Below, in pieces: positions 31,227-40,130 of a DNA stretch of 64,000 nucleotides. Source of the stretch: DASSUW01 sp963830725. Its GTDB lineage: Bacteria > Actinomycetota > Thermoleophilia > Solirubrobacterales > Solirubrobacteraceae. The stretch spans positions 248,001 through 312,000 of the forward strand of contig CAWHNO010000002.1 of the NCBI GenBank assembly GCA_963830725.1, given 5' to 3'. Positions within the stretch are counted from its first letter, which is position 1; each line of letters opens with the position of its first letter. Below the pieces are notes generated by a model. It had not been told where the DNA came from. It saw only the letters and a list, made by a program, of their open reading frames with translations, and did not search any database. The translations under genes and the position numbers were made by a program.

Positions 31227-32855
31227 ATGCCCACCGGCGCGCGTCTGATCGTCGAACTGCTCGAGGACCGCGGCGTCGAGGTCTGCTTCGGGCTGCCCGG
31301 CGTGCACAACCTCGCGCTCTGGGAGGCCCTGCGCGACTCGCCGATCCGGCTGATCGGCGTGCGGCACGAGCAGGCGGCCGCCTACGCCGCCGACGGCTAT
31401 GCACGCGCGACCGGGAAGCTCGGCGTGGCGATCACCACGACCGGCCCCGGCGCGGCGAACACGCTGGGCGCCGTCGGTGAGGCGTGGGCGGCGAGGTCGC
31501 CGGTGCTGGTGATCGCGACGGACATCCCCTCGACCCTGCGGCGCCCGGACACCTATCGCGGCATCCTGCACGAGACCACCGACCAGGCGGCGATGTTCGC
31601 GCCCGTGGTCAAGGCGTCGCACCGGGCGCTCGTCGCCGGCGGGGTCGGCTCCGCCACCGCGGCGGCGCTGCGTGACGCCGCCGCGGCACCGCACCGCCCT
31701 GTCTACCTGGAGGTCGCCACCGATCTGCTCGGCGCCGACGAGCCGGCGAGCCCGGGGGCGGGCGCGGACGACTACGCTCGGGCGCGCGCGGCGGCGCGGA
31801 TCGAGGCACTGGCGGACGCCGCCGAGCGGCTCGCCGCCGCGGAGCGTCCGCTGCTGTGGGCGGGCACCGGAGCGCGCGACGCCGCCGCCGAGGTGCGGCG
31901 GCTGGCCGAGCGGCTGGCGGCACCCGTGATGACCACCTACGGCGCCGCCGGGCTGCTGCCGCCCGCGCACCCGTGCCTGGTCGGCCTGCCGCCGCACGTC
32001 GAGCCCGCCGGCGCCCTGTGGGACGACGCCGACCTCGTGCTGGCGATCGGATCGGACCTCGACGGCGTGCAGACCCAGAACTTCGCGATGCCGCAGCCGC
32101 CGGCGCTGATCGCCGTCAACCTCGACCCCGAGGACGCGGCCAAGAACTACCGCGTCGACCGCCTGCTCCACGGCGACGCCGCGCAGATCACGGCCGCGCT
32201 GGCCGACCGCGTGCCCGACCGCGGCGGCCTCGGGGCGCTCGCCGAGCGCCTGCACGGCGTGCGCGCCGCGGCCTGCCCCGTGCTCGACGGCCGCGCGCTG
32301 CGGTTCCTCGACGCGATCCACTTCGCCCTGCCCGAGGAGTCCGTCCTGGTCGCCGACATGTGCATCCCGGGCTACTGGCTCGCCGGCTTTCACACGCCGG
32401 CCGCCCCGCGCCGGCTCCAGATCCCGCTCGGCTGGGGCACGCTCGGCTACGCCTTCCCGGCCGCGATGGGCGCCGCCCTTGCCGGCGCCGGACCGGCGGT
32501 CGCCGTGGCGGGCGACGGCGGCTTCCTGTTCGCGTGCGGCGAGCTGGCCACGATCGCGCAGGAGCGGATCCCGCTCACGACGGTGATCGTCGACGACGGC
32601 GGCTACGGGATGCTGCGCTACGACCAGGAGCTGCACGGCGACGAGCGCTACGGCGTCGACCTGCACACCCCCGACTTCGCCGCCATGGCGTCCGCCTTCG
32701 GGATCGAGGCCGAGACCGTCGACGGCCTCGACGACGCGTTCGGCGAAGCGCTCGCCCGCCACGTCGCGGACCCGCAGCCGAGCGTGCTCGTGGCGCGCAC
32801 GCCCGAGCCGCTCGTGCCGCCGCCGAACACGTCGCCGAACTGGTATCGAAGCTAG
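31227..32855 (+). CDS. Thiamine-diphosphate-dependent enzyme, acetolactate synthase large subunit-like
   Basis: A 542-residue ThDP enzyme with three domains. The N-terminal Pyr domain has the catalytic glutamate in VRHEQAAAYAADGYAR. The middle domain is around residues 190-330. The C-terminal PP domain has the metal/ThDP motif VAVAGDGGFLFACGELATIA ending in VDDGGYGMLR. It is close to acetolactate synthase, but the downstream partner subunit is absent, and the family also holds benzoylformate decarboxylase, sulfopyruvate decarboxylase and similar enzymes. The substrate is therefore open. I prefer the ATG at 31227 because GAAAGGA lies 9 bp upstream; an ATG at 31218 overlaps that site. Confidence 0.85.
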   Translation: MPTGARLIVELLEDRGVEVCFGLPGVHNLALWEALRDSPIRLIGVRHEQAAAYAADGYARATGKLGVAITTTGPGAANTLGAVGEAWAARSPVLVIATDIPSTLRRPDTYRGILHETTDQAAMFAPVVKASHRALVAGGVGSATAAALRDAAAAPHRPVYLEVATDLLGADEPASPGAGADDYARARAAARIEALADAAERLAAAERPLLWAGTGARDAAAEVRRLAERLAAPVMTTYGAAGLLPPAHPCLVGLPPHVEPAGALWDDADLVLAIGSDLDGVQTQNFAMPQPPALIAVNLDPEDAAKNYRVDRLLHGDAAQITAALADRVPDRGGLGALAERLHGVRAAACPVLDGRALRFLDAIHFALPEESVLVADMCIPGYWLAGFHTPAAPRRLQIPLGWGTLGYAFPAAMGAALAGAGPAVAVAGDGGFLFACGELATIAQERIPLTTVIVDDGGYGMLRYDQELHGDERYGVDLHTPDFAAMASAFGIEAETVDGLDDAFGEALARHVADPQPSVLVARTPEPLVPPPNTSPNWYRS

Positions 32856-33379
32856 TCCGGAACCGCGATCAGCACGGTCGGGCCCTGGCGGCGCGGGTTG
32901 CCGTCGGCGGGCTCGAGCGTGACCGAGATCTCGCGGTAGACCTCCGGGTCGGCGGCGCCGACGAGGCGCACCGTCCCGCGCCCGGCGTCGTCCGGATGGA
33001 ACGTTCCCGCGGAGACGCGCCGGCCGTCCTCGGCCACGAACCACAGCTCGTAGAGCCCGTCCGGCCGCGGGTCGGTCAGGCGTTCGATGTCGATCGTGAC
33101 CTCGCGCCCGACGCCGGTGGTCTGGACGGTGGCGCTCACCTGCGCGTCGCCGCCCTGGAGCCGGTAGCGCTCGGTCGCGGCGTCGCCGCCGCCGAGCGCC
33201 ACGACGAGCACGCTGGCGGCCGTCGCGGTCGCCACCGCGATCGGGACGAGCAGCCGCCGGCGGATGCGCCGGCGCGGCGGCGCGATGCGCGCGAACACCC
33301 GCTCCTCGAGCCCGGCCGGGACCTCGAAGGGCGGCGCCGCGAGGCGGACGAGATCGACGAGCTCGTCGTACTCAGCCAT
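32852..33379 (-). CDS. Anti-sigma factor with RskA-like C-terminal domain
   Basis: A 175-residue single-pass membrane protein. A short cytoplasmic part (MAEYDELVDLVRLAAPPFEV) is followed by one helix (LLVPIAVATATAASVLVVAL, about 43-62). The external domain, with LYELWFVAEDGRRVSAGTF, is like the anti-sigma-K factor RskA C-terminal domain. The start overlaps the ECF sigma gene by 8 bp. The HxxxCxxC zinc motif of ZAS anti-sigma factors is missing. It presumably holds the sigma factor at the membrane until a signal outside leads to its cleavage. Confidence 0.82.
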   Translation of the reverse strand: MAEYDELVDLVRLAAPPFEVPAGLEERVFARIAPPRRRIRRRLLVPIAVATATAASVLVVALGGGDAATERYRLQGGDAQVSATVQTTGVGREVTIDIERLTDPRPDGLYELWFVAEDGRRVSAGTFHPDDAGRGTVRLVGAADPEVYREISVTLEPADGNPRRQGPTVLIAVPD

Positions 33380-33941
33380 CCCAGCCCCGCTCCTCCAGGG
33401 CCCGCTTCAGCCCGCGCAGGGCGTGATGGGCGCGCGTCTTGACGGTGCCGAGCGGGACGTCGAGCCGGTCCGCGATGTCCGCCAGCTTGAGATCCTCGTC
33501 GTAGACCAGCTCGAGCACCTCGCGATGGGCGGGCGACAGCGACTCCATGGCGTCGCGCACCGTGACGGCGAGGATGACCTGATCGGCGGCCGCCTCGACG
33601 GCTCCGGCGTCCTCCTGCTCGGCGCCCAGGTTCCGTGATGAGGGCCGGCGGTAGAGGTCGGCCGCCACGCGCCGGGCGATCGTGAACAGGAAGGCGCGGA
33701 AGGGACCGCGCTCGGGATCGAAGCGCGGGGCCGACTGCCAGACGCGGACCCAGGTCTCCTGGACGAGCTCCTCGGCCAGGCCGGGCTGGCCCAGCAGCTT
33801 CAACCCGAAGCCGTAGAGGCGACGCTCGTAGCGGCGGTACAGCCGACGCAGCGGTTGTCCGGAGTCGCCGGCGGCTACGAGGGCCATCAGCTCCGCCTCG
33901 GTCGCGTCAACGGTGGGCGCTGACGTTTGCAGCACAACCAT
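33372..33941 (-). CDS. ECF-type RNA polymerase sigma factor
   Basis: A 189-residue sigma-70 family protein of the SigK/RpoE type. Region 2 reads LYRRYERRLYGFGLKLLGQP followed by LAEELVQETWVRVWQ. Region 4 reads LSPAHREVLELVYDEDLKLA then DIADRLDVPLGTVKTRAHHA. I start it at the ATG at 33941 (MVVLQTSAPTVDATE); the frame is open further upstream only across a terminator hairpin and the DUF4394 gene. It overlaps its anti-sigma gene. The target promoters are unknown, but the DUF4394 protein just upstream is a likely member of the regulon. Confidence 0.9.
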   Translation of the reverse strand: MVVLQTSAPTVDATEAELMALVAAGDSGQPLRRLYRRYERRLYGFGLKLLGQPGLAEELVQETWVRVWQSAPRFDPERGPFRAFLFTIARRVAADLYRRPSSRNLGAEQEDAGAVEAAADQVILAVTVRDAMESLSPAHREVLELVYDEDLKLADIADRLDVPLGTVKTRAHHALRGLKRALEERGWDG

Positions 33942-33953
33942 CTGTGCGCAACA

Positions 33954-33980
33954 GGCGGGCGGCTGGATCAGCCGCCCGCC
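33954..33980 (-). terminator. Strong hairpin between DUF4394 and sigma genes
   Basis: GGCGGGCGGCT and AGCCGCCCGCC pair over 11 bp around the loop GGATC. It lies between the stop of the DUF4394 gene (33991) and the sigma ATG (33941). It would reduce readthrough, so the abundant secreted protein and the regulator pair can be made at different levels. Confidence 0.65.
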
Positions 33981-33990
33981 CGCGCATCGA

Positions 33991-34860
33991 TCAGCTGCCC
34001 AGGTCCTGGACGACCGCGAGGCCCGTGAGCGTGAGACTGCGGCCGCCGATGCGGCCGAGCGACTTCGCCTTGCCGGTCGGCACGTCGACCGTGTAGAGCG
34101 TCGTGCCGCGGCCCGGGTCCGCATCGGTCAGGTAGCCGAGGCCGCTCGCACCCTCGATGTCGAAGCCGACGTTCGCACCGACGTCCAGACGCCCGGCGCC
34201 CGGGACGCGGAGGTTGCGAGGCATCGTGAGCGTGCCGGCGGCCGGCGGGTTCTGCGTGTAGATCCGGTCGTTCGCCGCGCCGATCACGTGCAGCGTGGTG
34301 GCGGCCGGCGGCATGGCGCTGAACTGCGAGTTCTCGTAGGCGGCGCCCACGATCATCTCACCGGCCGGGTTCAGGTTCGCGTTCATCGCGGCGGTGCCTG
34401 CATCCGGGTCGAGCGCCAGGTTCTGCTCCGCGTCCGAGACGACGCGGATCCTGTTGACGGCCGGGTTGAAATCGACGCCGAACGACTGGCCGTTGAGTGC
34501 CGGCGTGAACGCCGGGCCCTCGGCGATCGCGATGCCGGTCCGCTCGCTGATGCGGTAGACGATTTCGTTCGTGCCGACGCCGTACAGGGCGCCGGATGCG
34601 GGCTGGAAGTCGATCCCGACCAGCTTCTCGCCGGCGGGCAGGCCCTTGATCGACACGAGCTTGCGGATGCGACGGTCCTTGGCGTTGAACGTGATCAGCT
34701 GGTTGGAGTCGGTCGTGGCGACCAGCAGCCGGTCGGGACCGCGACCCTTGCCACGGTCATCGCCCCAACCATCGCGTTGCGCCGCGTCGGCGGCCACCGT
34801 GGAGAGGGCGAGCACGGAGGCCAACGCGGCGCTCCAGCGCAAGATGCGGGTACGGCTCAT
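33991..34860 (-). CDS. Secreted DUF4394 protein
   Basis: A 289-residue exported protein. The signal peptide (MSRTRILRWSAALASVLALS, with cleavage likely after TVAADA) is followed by DUF4394, a beta-propeller-like domain with repeats such as LITFNAKDRR, LVGIDFQPASGALYGVG, GVDFNPAVNRIRVVSD and GYLTDADPGRGTTLYTVD. No enzyme activity is known; such proteins are often found with sigma/anti-sigma genes. A good Shine-Dalgarno sequence (AGGAGGAAG) precedes the ATG at 34860. It lies upstream of the ECF sigma gene on the same strand, with a hairpin between them. Confidence 0.85.
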   Translation of the reverse strand: MSRTRILRWSAALASVLALSTVAADAAQRDGWGDDRGKGRGPDRLLVATTDSNQLITFNAKDRRIRKLVSIKGLPAGEKLVGIDFQPASGALYGVGTNEIVYRISERTGIAIAEGPAFTPALNGQSFGVDFNPAVNRIRVVSDAEQNLALDPDAGTAAMNANLNPAGEMIVGAAYENSQFSAMPPAATTLHVIGAANDRIYTQNPPAAGTLTMPRNLRVPGAGRLDVGANVGFDIEGASGLGYLTDADPGRGTTLYTVDVPTGKAKSLGRIGGRSLTLTGLAVVQDLGS

Positions 34861-34889
34861 TGAGCTTCCTCCTGGGGAGAGAACGTGAA

Positions 34890-34911
34890 CGGCCGCCTGT
34901 TCGGGCGGCCG
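34890..34911 (-). terminator. Hairpin after the aldehyde dehydrogenase operon
   Basis: CGGCCGCC-TGTTCG-GGCGGCCG, an 8-bp perfect stem, lies 45 bp beyond the aldehyde dehydrogenase stop and upstream of the DUF4394 ribosome-binding site. It probably ends the long sugar-nucleotide/amidohydrolase transcript. Confidence 0.6.
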
Positions 34912-34955
34912 CTCGCAGACGGTTCATTCCCCGGCGCGCGTGGCGCGCAGGCGCT

Positions 34956-36524
34956 CTACCCCTCCAACCGGAAATCGAGGTCGGCGTCAACCTCGATCAC
35001 GTCCATCTGGGCCTTCTGGAGCTTGCCCGCGTAGTCCCAGTTCATCGACTGCCAGCGGGTGAACTGGTCGAGCACCCAGATGCCCGACTGGCGCGAGCCG
35101 TTGCCGGACTTGCCGTTGCCGCCGAACGGCAGGTGCGCCTCGGCGCCGGAGGTCGAGTTGTTGACCGAGACCATGCCGGCCGTGATGCGCTCGCGGAAGC
35201 GGAACGCGTGCTCGCCGGAGCGCGTGTAGATCGAGGACGACAGGCCGTAGCCGTGGTTGTTGGCCAGCTCCATCGCCTCGTCGAAGTGCGTGAACGTCGC
35301 GACGCCGGTGATCGGGCCGAACGTCTCGGTCGCATACAGGTCATCGTCGATCGTCACCCCGTCGACCAGGACCGGGTGGTAGTAGATCCCGGCGTCGGGA
35401 TCGCCCACGAAGCCCTCGCGCGGGTTTGACGAGGTGATGCGTCCCTGCGCGGTCGAGCCGTAGGTTGTGTGGTGGTCGCGGATCAGCCCGAGCCAGTCCT
35501 CGAAGCGCTCGGCGAAGCGCTCGTGCAGCATCGGGCCGTAGAGGACGTCCTGCGTGGGATCGCCGACCGGCGCCGTGCGGAGCCGCTCGTCGAGCTTGCG
35601 GACGTACTCGTCGTGGACCGACTCGTGGACGATCGCGGTGCCGAGCGAGGTACAGCGCTGGCCCGCGGTTCCGTAGCCGCCGAACAGGGCGCCCTCCACC
35701 GCCAGATCCACGTCGGCGTCGTCCATCACCACCATCGGGTTCTTGCCGCCGAGCTCCAGACACGGCGACTGCAGGTGGCGGCCGCACAGCTCGCCGATCT
35801 TCGAGCCGACCGCGCTCGAGCCGGTGAAGCCGACCTTGTCGACGAGGCGCTCCTCGAGGGCGCGCTCGAGGCCCGCGAAGGTCTGGGCGCCTTCGGCCTG
35901 GACGACGTTGAGCACGCCGCCGGGCACGCCGCCGGCGTGGAAGAGCTTGGCGAGCGCGTCGCCGAGCGCCGGCGAGTACTCGGCCGGCTTCCAGACGACG
36001 GCGTTACCGCACAGGATGGCCGGCACGAGGTACCACGACGGGACGGCGACGGGGAAGTTGCCGGCGGTGACGATCGCCGCCACGCCGACCGGCATGCGGA
36101 AGGTGAAGAGCTGCTTGTCCGGCATCTCCGACGGCACGGTCTGGCCGTACAGGCGGCGGCCCTCGCCGACGAAGAAGTCGCACGTGTCGACGATCTCCTG
36201 CACCTCGCCGAGCGACTCGGCGTAGGGCTTGCCGACCTCGCGCGTGACGAGCCGCGAGAGCGCCTCCTTGTTGGCCTCGACGAGGCGGCCGACATTGGCG
36301 ATCACGCGGCCGCGGGCGGGGGCGGGGACCCTCGCCCAGTCCTTCTGCGCGGCGCGCGCGGCGCGGCAGGCGCCGGCGAACGTGGCGGCGTCGCCCAGCT
36401 TGACCTCGGCGACGGTCTCCGAGGTGTTGGCCGGGTTGGTGGAGGTCAGCGTGCCCCCCGGGGCGTCGGCGAGCGGCTTCCCGTCGACGATGGAGGCGAT
36501 CTCGGTCGCGGCGATCGTGGTCAT
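34956..36524 (-). CDS. NAD(P)-dependent aldehyde dehydrogenase, ALDH7-like
   Basis: A 522-residue aldehyde dehydrogenase. Key positions: NFPVAVPSW and VVWKPAEYSP (cofactor lysine); VGFTGSSAVG; the general base glutamate in CLELGGKNPMVV; the catalytic cysteine in GTAGQRCTSLG; and ETFGPI. The C-terminal signature SGAEAHLPFGGNGKSGNGSR matches the ALDH7/piperideine-6-carboxylate dehydrogenase group, which suggests a role in lysine or related semialdehyde breakdown. The ATG at 36524 overlaps the amidohydrolase stop by 4 bp. A 12-bp perfect inverted repeat lies 12-50 bp upstream of the start. Confidence 0.92.
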   Translation of the reverse strand: MTTIAATEIASIVDGKPLADAPGGTLTSTNPANTSETVAEVKLGDAATFAGACRAARAAQKDWARVPAPARGRVIANVGRLVEANKEALSRLVTREVGKPYAESLGEVQEIVDTCDFFVGEGRRLYGQTVPSEMPDKQLFTFRMPVGVAAIVTAGNFPVAVPSWYLVPAILCGNAVVWKPAEYSPALGDALAKLFHAGGVPGGVLNVVQAEGAQTFAGLERALEERLVDKVGFTGSSAVGSKIGELCGRHLQSPCLELGGKNPMVVMDDADVDLAVEGALFGGYGTAGQRCTSLGTAIVHESVHDEYVRKLDERLRTAPVGDPTQDVLYGPMLHERFAERFEDWLGLIRDHHTTYGSTAQGRITSSNPREGFVGDPDAGIYYHPVLVDGVTIDDDLYATETFGPITGVATFTHFDEAMELANNHGYGLSSSIYTRSGEHAFRFRERITAGMVSVNNSTSGAEAHLPFGGNGKSGNGSRQSGIWVLDQFTRWQSMNWDYAGKLQKAQMDVIEVDADLDFRLEG

Positions 36525-37990
36525 GACATGTAACGTCGCACATCCGACTGCGCTCGCGCCGTTCGGATGTGCGAAATCACAGTACTGCGACCCGCGAGCC
36601 AGGTGTCGGCGACCTGCGCATCCGCCAGGTCCTCGAACGGGTCGCGGTCGAGGATCACCAGGTCGGCGAGCATGCCCGGCGCGAGTCGTCCGCGGCGGGC
36701 GTCGCCGGCCAGCCACGCCGGCGTCACGGTCAGCGCCTCGAGCGCGGCCTGCAGGTCGAGCGCCTCGTGCGGGCGCCACTCGCGCAGCACGGCATCGCGC
36801 AGACCCTGCAGCGGGTCCATCTCCTCGACCGGCGCGTCGGAGCCGAGCGCGAGCCGCGCGCCCGCCGCGTGCAGCGAGCGGTAGGCGTAGGCGCCCGCGA
36901 GCCGGTCCGCCCACAGCCGCTCGGCGACCGGCGCATCCGTCACCGCCATCGAGGGCTGGATCGAGGCGGTCACGCCGAGCTGCGCGAAGCGCGGGATGTC
37001 GTCGGGATGGACGCACTGCGCGTGCTCGATCCGCGGCCGGATCGCGTCCGGCACCGCCTCGAACACGTCCAGCGCCTCGCGGTTGGCGAGATCGCCGATC
37101 GCGTGCACCGCGACCGGGACGCCGGCAGCGGTGGCCGCGCGCACGATCTCCTCGAACTCGTCGCGGCTCGTGATCTCCACGCCGCTGCCGTCGAGCAGCC
37201 GGGCGGTCTGCGATCCCAGCGTGCCGTCCATGTACGCCTTGACGTAGTCCGGCCGCTCGTCGAGCCGCTTGGCGGGCAGCGACTGCCAGACGCGGAACGG
37301 CAGCTCGAGCTCGGCGAACACCTCGCGCGAGCCGATCAGGCCGTCCTTGTCGTGGATCGCCGTCACGCCGCGGGCGGCGGCCACCGGCAGCGCGGCGCGT
37401 GTAGCCTCGACCAGCTCCTCGTGCGAGGCCCGCGTGAAGCGGTCGCGGAACGACCACGCCGCCTCCTCGCGCAGCACCCCCGCCTCCAGGTCGACCACGC
37501 CGCCCGGCCGCTCGAGGTCGCCGCCCGCGTGGGCGAGCGCCGCCGAGTTCACCCATAGCGAGTGCCAGTCGTGCGCGAGCAGCGCCACCGGCACGTCGCC
37601 CGTGACCGCGTCGAGCGCCTCGAGCGACGGCTCGAAGCCCGTCCAGCCGAACCCGCGCAGCCAGCGTCCAGGCGGCACGGCGGGCACTGCCTCGGCCACC
37701 CGCGCGAGCACCTCGTCGCGCGTCCCGTGCAGCTGCAGCTCGCGGCGGGTGAGCGCCCAGGTCGGGAAGTGCACGTGGGAGTCGGTGAAGCCGGGCAGTA
37801 CGCAGCCGCCCGCGAGGTCGATCCGACGGGCGCCGGCCGGCGTCTCGTCGAGCGCGACGACGCGGTCGCCCTCGATGACCAGCGAGCTCGCGACCGGCCG
37901 CGCCGGGTCCATCGTGCGCACGGTCCCGCCCTCGAACACGGTCACCGGCTCGCCGGCGCGGCCGCGCTCGTCGTCCGGGCGGACCGTCAC
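36521..37990 (-). CDS. Amidohydrolase family 3 (YtcJ-like)
   Basis: A 489-residue metal-dependent hydrolase. The first metal motif is GFTDSHVHFPTW (about residue 75), with the middle lysine in PDYVKAYMDGTLGSQTARLL. Further histidines are in VAVHAIGDLANREALD and IEHAQCVHPDDIPRF, and the final aspartate is in LALGSDAPVEEMDP. YtcJ-type enzymes act on amides or N-formyl groups; the substrate is unknown. The GTG start at 37990 overlaps the isomerase stop (GTGA). The last 18 codons contain the inverted repeat described at 36536, so the extreme C terminus may be shaped by a regulatory site. Confidence 0.88.
   Translation of the reverse strand: MTVRPDDERGRAGEPVTVFEGGTVRTMDPARPVASSLVIEGDRVVALDETPAGARRIDLAGGCVLPGFTDSHVHFPTWALTRRELQLHGTRDEVLARVAEAVPAVPPGRWLRGFGWTGFEPSLEALDAVTGDVPVALLAHDWHSLWVNSAALAHAGGDLERPGGVVDLEAGVLREEAAWSFRDRFTRASHEELVEATRAALPVAAARGVTAIHDKDGLIGSREVFAELELPFRVWQSLPAKRLDERPDYVKAYMDGTLGSQTARLLDGSGVEITSRDEFEEIVRAATAAGVPVAVHAIGDLANREALDVFEAVPDAIRPRIEHAQCVHPDDIPRFAQLGVTASIQPSMAVTDAPVAERLWADRLAGAYAYRSLHAAGARLALGSDAPVEEMDPLQGLRDAVLREWRPHEALDLQAALEALTVTPAWLAGDARRGRLAPGMLADLVILDRDPFEDLADAQVADTWLAGRSTVISHIRTARAQSDVRRYMS
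36536..36574. promoter_or_regulatory. Perfect 12-bp inverted repeat upstream of the aldehyde dehydrogenase
   Basis: TCGCACATCCGA (36536-36547), 15 bp, then TCGGATGTGCGA (36563-36574): a perfect dyad inside the 3' end of the amidohydrolase gene and 12-50 bp upstream of the aldehyde dehydrogenase ATG. It is AT-richer than its surroundings. Either an operator for an internal promoter, or a hairpin in the mRNA that separates the two cistrons. Confidence 0.6.
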
Positions 37991-39030
37991 CGCTCGGCCA
38001 GCGCGGCCTTCAAGTCGTCGATCGGTGGGATCGACACCGGGTCCTTCCCGCGCAGGACCGCGAGGTAGAGGGACACGAGGTCGCCGAGCAGGACCAGCGA
38101 GACGAGCCGCTCGGTCGGGGTCTCGCCGCGCGCCCTCACGCGCTCGACCACCGCGCCGCCGGCCGCCGCCTGCTCGGCGGTCAGCTCGCTGCGCAGGCGG
38201 TTGCGCGGGTGCGCCCCCGGATCCTCGAGGAACACGGCCGAGAGCTTCCCGTCGGCCCCCGGCCAGCCGACCACCTCGTTGTGGTCGAGCTCGGGCAGCA
38301 CGCTCGCAAACGCCGGAATCCCCGCGTTCTCGTTGATCTGGCACTTCCAGCGATAGGCCGCGGCGGCCGCCGGCCCGGCGCCCGCGATCACCGGCACGCT
38401 GCCGTGCAGGCGCCGCGCGAGCGCCTTGGCCTCGCCGTCGTCCGGGCCATCCGGCCCCCACTCCAGCGCGAGCTCGCCGGCCAGCGCGGCTGCCGCCTCG
38501 ACCTCCGCGCGCAGCGACGGCGCGGCGCCGCACAGCGCGGCCACCTCGAGCGCCGCGACCAGCGAGTAGCCGACCGCAGCGCGGGGCTGGAAGCCGCCGG
38601 GCACCGGGATCACCGGCACGCCGTCGCGCCGGGCGCGCGCGGCGAGCTCGCCGCCCGTGGTGGCCACGATCCGCGGCGCACCGCGCTCGAGCGCGTCGTC
38701 GTAGGCGGCCAGGGTCTCCTCGGTGCCGCCCGAGTAGCTCGAGCACAGGACGAGCGTGTCCGGCCCCGCCCAGCCCGGCAGCACGTAGTCGTCGGCGATC
38801 GCCAGCGGACGCCGCAGCCGCGGCCCGATCGCACCGGCCGCGAGCCGGCCGCCGACCGCGGACCCGCCCATGCCGGCCACGATGAGCCCGCCCGGCGCGT
38901 CGGTCGGAGCGATGGCCGCCGACTCCACGCGCCACAGCGCATCCTCGAGATGCTCACCGAGGCCCAGCATCTCGGCCGCCTGGCCCGTCGAGTCGACGGC
39001 CGCGACGGCCTCGCGATCGAGCGCGGCCAT
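37987..39030 (-). CDS. Bifunctional phosphoglucose/phosphomannose isomerase
   Basis: A 347-residue SIS-domain enzyme. The N-terminal SIS motifs are LIVAGMGGSAVGGRLAAGAI and DTLVLCSSYSGGTEETLAAY, and the C-terminal domain has YRWKCQINENAGIPAFASVL with ELDHNEVVGW. This is the Pgi/Pmi bifunctional family, which interconverts fructose 6-phosphate with glucose 6-phosphate and mannose 6-phosphate, feeding the adjacent nucleotidyltransferase. ATG at 39030 shares its A with the stop of the upstream gene (TGATG). Confidence 0.9.
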   Translation of the reverse strand: MAALDREAVAAVDSTGQAAEMLGLGEHLEDALWRVESAAIAPTDAPGGLIVAGMGGSAVGGRLAAGAIGPRLRRPLAIADDYVLPGWAGPDTLVLCSSYSGGTEETLAAYDDALERGAPRIVATTGGELAARARRDGVPVIPVPGGFQPRAAVGYSLVAALEVAALCGAAPSLRAEVEAAAALAGELALEWGPDGPDDGEAKALARRLHGSVPVIAGAGPAAAAAYRWKCQINENAGIPAFASVLPELDHNEVVGWPGADGKLSAVFLEDPGAHPRNRLRSELTAEQAAAGGAVVERVRARGETPTERLVSLVLLGDLVSLYLAVLRGKDPVSIPPIDDLKAALAER

Positions 39031-40130
39031 CAGAAGAGCAGGGCTCCGTCGGGCAGCGTGACGCCGGGGAAGACCCGCGCGCCGTTGGAGACCACGTTGC
39101 CACTGCCGATCGTGACGCCCTCGCCGAGCACGCTCAGGCCGTCGACGTGGCAGTCGTCGCCGATCCGCACGCCGCCGGCGACGATGCAGCCCGAGAGCGT
39201 GCAGTTGCGCCCGATCTCGGCGCCCTGCATCACCACGGCGCGCTCGATCGTCGTGTTCTTGCCGACGGTGACGCCGCGCTCGAGCACGACGCGACCGCCG
39301 ATACGGGCGCCCTCGCCGATCCGGCAGCCGCTCTCGACCAGCGCCGAGGGGATGATCCGGCCGGCGTTCTCGACGCCGTCCTCCACGCACAGGTAGCCGT
39401 CGCCCATCCGCTCCTGGACGCCGCTGGCCACGATCCCCTCGAGGATGTCGAAGGTGCCCTCGAGGTAGCGCTCGGGCGTCCCGATGTCGAGCCAGTAGCC
39501 GTCCGAGACGTAGCCGTAGAGACCGTCGCCGACCAGGCGCGGGAAGACGTCGCGCTCGATCGAGGCGGACTGGTCGGCCTCGAGCAGCTCGAGCACCGTG
39601 CGCTCGAGCACGTACGCGCCGGCCGAGATGTTGCGCGTGTCGATCTGGTCGGGCGCCGGCTTCTCGACGAACTCGGTCACCTCGCCGCCCGAGCGCGTGC
39701 GCACGAGCCCGTAGGCGGACGGGTCGTCGACGGGCGTGAGCGCCAGCGTCCCGACCGCGCCGGTCTGCTCGTGCTGGGCGATCTGGGCGGTCAGGTCCAT
39801 GTCGGTCAGCACGTCGCCGTTGAGCATGAGGAAGCGCTCTTCGAGCAGCGACTCGGCGAACTTGAGCGCGCCGCCGGTGCCGAGCGGTCGCGGCTCCTCG
39901 ACGTAGCGCAGCCGGATGCCGAAGGCCGACCCGTCGCCGAGCACGTTCCGGACGCCGCTCGCCAGGTGGCCGCACGACATGACGACGTCGTCGACGCCGT
40001 GCGAGCGCAGCCAGTCGAGCATGAAGCGGATGAACGGGCGGTCCACGAGCGGGACCACGGGCTTCGGGACGGTGCTGGTGAGCGGCCGCAGCCGCGTGCC
40101 CTCGCCGCCCGCCAGGATCAGCGCCTGCAT
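39030..40130 (-). CDS. NDP-sugar pyrophosphorylase, mannose-1-phosphate guanylyltransferase-like
   Basis: A 366-residue two-domain enzyme. The nucleotidyltransferase domain starts MQALILAGGEGTRLRPLTST with VPKPVVPLVDRPFI and FLMLNGDVLTDMDL. The C-terminal left-handed beta-helix has hexapeptide repeats (IGEGARIGGRVVLERGVTVG, IGDDCHVDGLSVLGEGVTIG). The layout matches GDP-mannose pyrophosphorylases of actinobacteria, and the neighbouring phosphomannose-type isomerase agrees, though glucose-1-phosphate transferases look similar. It overlaps both neighbours by one base through TGATG. Confidence 0.88.
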   Translation of the reverse strand: MQALILAGGEGTRLRPLTSTVPKPVVPLVDRPFIRFMLDWLRSHGVDDVVMSCGHLASGVRNVLGDGSAFGIRLRYVEEPRPLGTGGALKFAESLLEERFLMLNGDVLTDMDLTAQIAQHEQTGAVGTLALTPVDDPSAYGLVRTRSGGEVTEFVEKPAPDQIDTRNISAGAYVLERTVLELLEADQSASIERDVFPRLVGDGLYGYVSDGYWLDIGTPERYLEGTFDILEGIVASGVQERMGDGYLCVEDGVENAGRIIPSALVESGCRIGEGARIGGRVVLERGVTVGKNTTIERAVVMQGAEIGRNCTLSGCIVAGGVRIGDDCHVDGLSVLGEGVTIGSGNVVSNGARVFPGVTLPDGALLF

